This document shows, piece after piece, positions 61,213 to 64,000 of a stretch of 64,000 bases of DNA (position 1 is the stretch's first letter; each line of letters begins with the position of its first letter). Under the pieces are notes generated by a model. That model was not told the origin of the DNA, made no database searches, and saw only the letters and a list, made by a program, of their open reading frames with translations. The translations under genes and the position numbers were made by a program. The stretch lies in NCBI GenBank assembly GCA_964494475.1, contig CAZBRS010000026.1:13760-77759 (forward strand), given 5' to 3'. The DNA comes from CAZBRS01 sp964494475 (GTDB lineage: Bacteria; Myxococcota_A; UBA9042; CAZBRS01).

Positions 61213-64000
61213 CTACTGCTGCACCAGCATCAGCAACGACGATCCGTACTTGTCGTACTTGCGGCCGTAGACGCCGCAGCCGTCGGCTTCGAGATAGGCG
61301 TCTTGCGCCTCGCACGACTGCCACACGATCACGAAGGTGCCGTCGTCGAGCTTGGCGATGGCGGGCGCCGAGCGCGACTCGGTCTGGGGCGACCCCACGT
61401 AGACATTGGCCTGGACCGCCTTGTCGGTCGCGACGAAGGGCGGCGTCGAGGTGCTGGGCGCGAGCGCGCGCGTGTAGATGTCGGCCCCGTGCTGCCACGC
61501 CACCGCTACGAAGCCGTCGGCGCTGGCGGCGATCACCGGCGACTGGTCCATGACGAAGGTGTAGTCCTGGGCCTTGACCTCGATCTTGCTGCCCACCTGC
61601 ACGCCCGCGGCGGTGTACTCAGCGGCGTAGACGCCGGTCACGGAGGTTCTGCCGGGGGTGCTCTCGATCCAGGTGACCACGAAATCGTTCGAACCTGGCA
61701 CGACGGCCACGTCGATTTGCGAACTGTCGACGCCCGTGGCGGTCGACGAGATGCTGAGCGCGCTCGTGGAGGCCGTCCCGTCGACCTTGAACACCTGCGC
61801 CACCACGCCGGGATAGCCGTCCGTGTAGAAGCCGTACAGATCCTGCCAGACGACGACGAAGCGCCCGTCGCTCCATTGGGCCACGCGGGGTCGCGTCTGG
61901 CCCGTGGTTCCGGTGACCATGACGGGTCCGGTGGCGGCGTTGCCGTCCGAGTAGAAGACCTGCCCGTAGACGATGCTGCTCGAGTTCTCGTACACCTGCA
62001 CGTACTTCTGGGTGGCCGAGGCCGGGGCACTGGCCAGATCCCAGTCGATGGTGTTGGTGCCGACCGACGTGTCGACGCCGGCGGGCGTGCCGTCGGGGCC
62101 GAACAGGCGGCGCAGGTACGCGGGAACGCTGCCCGTGGTGCCCCACGACACCACATAGCTGCCGCCCTCGGTCACGGCGGCGATGCGCGACGACGAGGAG
62201 CTGCGGAGCGTGGAGTTGACCGCGTGCTCGGCCACGCGCTCGGTGCCGTCGCCGTTGAAGAGCCGAGCGTGGATGGGCCCGGCGTCGCCGGCCGTCCAGG
62301 TGACCGCGAAGCCGTTGCCGGGCAGGGCCGTGACGTCGGGTTCGGTCTCGACCTTGGTGCGGTCGCTCGGCAGGCTGGCCTCGGAGAGGCCCCAGGACGT
62401 GCACCCATCCCAGGGGTCGAAGAACTCGTCGTTGCACGGCCAGCAGCCCGGATCGGGCAGTTCGTTGTAGCTGAAGTCGACGCGGCAGGCGGGCCTCGCG
62501 GGATCGTAATCGGCGCACCAGGCGTCGTCGGCGGTGAAGGTGCAATCACCGAGGCCGTCGCACGTGTCGACGGAGCAGTCGACGCCGTCGTCGCAGGTGT
62601 AGGGCTCGTTGCTGCAGCCCTCGCCGTTGTAGCAATAGTCGACGGTGCACGGGTCGCTGTCGGCGCAGAGGCTGTCGTCGGCCGCGTAGATGCACTCGCC
62701 GATCTCGGGGTCGCAGGAGTCGGTGGTGCAGTCGATGTCGTCGTTGCAGACCACGGGTTCGAAGACGCACCCCTCCGCGGGGTCGCACGAGTCGTTCGTG
62801 CAGCCATCGAAGTCGTCGCACGTGAGGGTCGCGCCGGGCTGGCAGGCGCCGCCCAGGCAGATGTCGGCGTCGGTGCAGGCGTCGCCGTCGTCGCACGAGG
62901 TCTGGTCGCCCTGGTAGGTGTTGCTGCACCCCGTGCCCTGCGTGCACGCGTCGACCGTGCACGAGTCGGCGTCGTCGCAGCGTTCGGCGAACGTCGCGTA
63001 CACGCAGCCGGGCGCCTGGCTGGCGAAGAAGAGGGGTGGCACGCCCGCTCGGCCGGGCGCCGGCGTCACGATCGGCGGTAGGTAGCAGTACTCGTCGGTG
63101 CAGGCGAAGCCGTCGTCGCACGCGCCGTCGTAGGGCGTGTTCACGCACTGTCCGGTCGCGCTGTCGCAGGTGTCGATCGAGCAGGCCACGGCGTCGTCGC
63201 AGTCCGTGTAAACGTAGGTGCAGCCGTCGGTCCCGCAGGTGTCGGTGCTGCACAGATCGTCGTCGTCGCACAGCGCGTGCTCGAGGGTCTGGTGGCAGCC
63301 GGGGGACTCGACCTCGCAGTTGCCCTCGGGGCAGGGCCCCGGCAGCCCCACGCAGTAGTCGGCCGTGCAGGCGACGCCGTCTTCGCAGGAAGCGTTGTTC
63401 GTGACGTTGGTGCACCCCGCGGATACGTCGCACGTGTCGTCGGTGCAGTCGACGTCGTCGCTGCACGACGCGTCGTTGGCGCCGTGCTCGCACTGCCCGA
63501 CCAGCGGGTCGCAGGTGTCGACCGTGCAGGTGATGCCGTCGCTGCAGGTGAGGTCGGTCTCGGTGCGTTCGTCCGTCTCGCCGTCGCAGTCTTCGTCGAG
63601 GCCGTCGCAGGCGAACTCGCTGCCCTCCCACGGCTCGCCGGGCACGCAGTCGTTCACCTCGGCGCCGCCCTGGCACGTGCGCGTGCCGCTCGCCGCGCAC
63701 ACGCCGGTGCCGCACGAGGTGGTCGAGCTCACGTAGTCTTCGTCGGTCTGGCCGCTGCAGTCGTTGTCGACGTTGTTGCAGGTGGCGTCGTTGGCGGCGG
63801 GGGTGCCGGTCTTGCAGGCGGTCACGACCCCGGCGGCGCAGGAGGAGGCGGCGTTGCCCGCGGCGCAGGCGCCGGGCAGGAAGCAGGAGGTCACGGGCAC
63901 GTAGTCTTCGTCGGTGGCGCCGCTGCAGTCGTTGTCGACGTTGTCGCAGGTGGCGTCGTTGGCGGCGGGGGTGCCGGTCTTGCAGGCGGTGACCACGCCG
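61213..64000 (-). CDS. MopE-like Cys/Asp repeat surface protein, N-terminus beyond the window
   Basis: The minus frame is open from the right edge to a TAG at 61213-61215 (>920 residues), so the signal peptide lies outside. The visible N-terminal part is tandem 56-aa units with C-x-N-V-D-N-D-C-S-G-x-T-D-E-D-Y, the MopE-type metal-binding motif. A long Cys-rich region follows (CDDxxxCTxDxC, GxGCSNxY) with units such as CVDPLVGQCEHGANDASC-like patterns. The last ~420 residues are Cys-poor and beta-rich, with repeated blades (GFAVTWTAGDAGPIHARLF, GSYVVSWGTTGSVPAYL, GRFVVVWQDLYGF, TFVIVWQSCEA), resembling a beta-propeller. It is probably secreted or surface-bound. Confidence 0.85.
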   Translation of the reverse strand, partial: GVVTACKTGTPAANDATCDNVDNDCSGATDEDYVPVTSCFLPGACAAGNAASSCAAGVVTACKTGTPAANDATCNNVDNDCSGQTDEDYVSSTTSCGTGVCAASGTRTCQGGAEVNDCVPGEPWEGSEFACDGLDEDCDGETDERTETDLTCSDGITCTVDTCDPLVGQCEHGANDASCSDDVDCTDDTCDVSAGCTNVTNNASCEDGVACTADYCVGLPGPCPEGNCEVESPGCHQTLEHALCDDDDLCSTDTCGTDGCTYVYTDCDDAVACSIDTCDSATGQCVNTPYDGACDDGFACTDEYCYLPPIVTPAPGRAGVPPLFFASQAPGCVYATFAERCDDADSCTVDACTQGTGCSNTYQGDQTSCDDGDACTDADICLGGACQPGATLTCDDFDGCTNDSCDPAEGCVFEPVVCNDDIDCTTDSCDPEIGECIYAADDSLCADSDPCTVDYCYNGEGCSNEPYTCDDGVDCSVDTCDGLGDCTFTADDAWCADYDPARPACRVDFSYNELPDPGCWPCNDEFFDPWDGCTSWGLSEASLPSDRTKVETEPDVTALPGNGFAVTWTAGDAGPIHARLFNGDGTERVAEHAVNSTLRSSSSSRIAAVTEGGSYVVSWGTTGSVPAYLRRLFGPDGTPAGVDTSVGTNTIDWDLASAPASATQKYVQVYENSSSIVYGQVFYSDGNAATGPVMVTGTTGQTRPRVAQWSDGRFVVVWQDLYGFYTDGYPGVVAQVFKVDGTASTSALSISSTATGVDSSQIDVAVVPGSNDFVVTWIESTPGRTSVTGVYAAEYTAAGVQVGSKIEVKAQDYTFVMDQSPVIAASADGFVAVAWQHGADIYTRALAPSTSTPPFVATDKAVQANVYVGSPQTESRSAPAIAKLDDGTFVIVWQSCEAQDAYLEADGCGVYGRKYDKYGSSLLMLVQQ
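63731..64000 (-). repeat. 168-bp tandem repeat within the MopE-like gene
   Basis: The block beginning ggtggcgtcgttggcgg at 63781 recurs at 63949, a period of 168 bp (56 codons). Homology extends back to about 63731 and off the right edge. Near-identity at the nucleotide level implies recent duplication or gene conversion. Confidence 0.85.

Overview
The window is very GC-rich DNA (strong G/C preference at third codon positions) from one chromosome. The lineage looks like Myxococcota or a related former deltaproteobacterial group. This is an inference from content: there are many Sec-exported proteins and lipoproteins with an Asp/Glu-rich linker after the lipobox, and several Cys- and Asp-rich surface proteins of the MopE/thrombospondin-type-3 kind. 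No rRNA, tRNA, CRISPR array, insertion sequence or phage gene was recognised. Many gene starts are preceded by a sigma70-like promoter of the form TTGAC-N16..18-TAnnnT.

Region by region. (1) 1-13150 is a cell-surface region. It holds a Cys-rich secreted protein cut by the left edge, a 100-N scaffold gap flanked by an identical 55-bp sequence, a decayed gene, an 894-aa Cys-rich secreted protein, a small zinc-ribbon-like protein beside a CBM9-like lipoprotein, and a divergent 2084-aa Asp/Cys repeat lipoprotein. (2) 13239-24454 is mixed housekeeping and envelope: a cyclic-2,3-diphosphoglycerate-synthetase-like GTPase, mannose-1-phosphate guanylyltransferase, lipoproteins (one a kelch propeller, followed by a PEGA protein), RarA, a sigma-like protein, and a subtilase translationally coupled to a radical SAM protein. 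(3) 24455-24807 carries no gene. It has divergent promoters and an exceptional run of five perfect stem-loops forming almost the whole predicted 5' leader of a Ser/Thr kinase with a cyclase-like C-terminus. (4) 26649-35279 is a heme operon, hemA-C-D-E-N-H-Y-B, mostly with overlapping genes; hemL lies separately at 42523. Together these are enough to make protoheme from glutamyl-tRNA. (5) 35355-37348 is a two-gene ATPase + DUF4276-like module with different base usage, a candidate defence pair. (6) 37367-49160 holds a lipoprotein, a nitroreductase, a cyclophilin, a hydrolase, serine dehydratase, hemL, deoC, an M28 peptidase, prs, and a cysteine desulfurase-thiI pair for 4-thiouridine in tRNA. 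(7) 49372-53674 holds a GT2 glycosyltransferase with a frameshifted membrane partner, a DedA protein and a stand-alone SerA regulatory domain. (8) 53812-61166 holds an M64 metallopeptidase lipoprotein, then a nitrogenase-like D-K-H operon and a P-loop protein. (9) 61213-64000 is a MopE-like repeat protein running off the right edge.

The two most unusual items are the nitrogenase-like operon and the hairpin-array leader. The operon has three Cys in the D-like subunit, one Cys in the K-like subunit and a complete NifH-type reductase, with no nif assembly genes nearby. Its cysteine distribution resembles chlorophyllide oxidoreductase, and its substrate cannot be assigned from this window.
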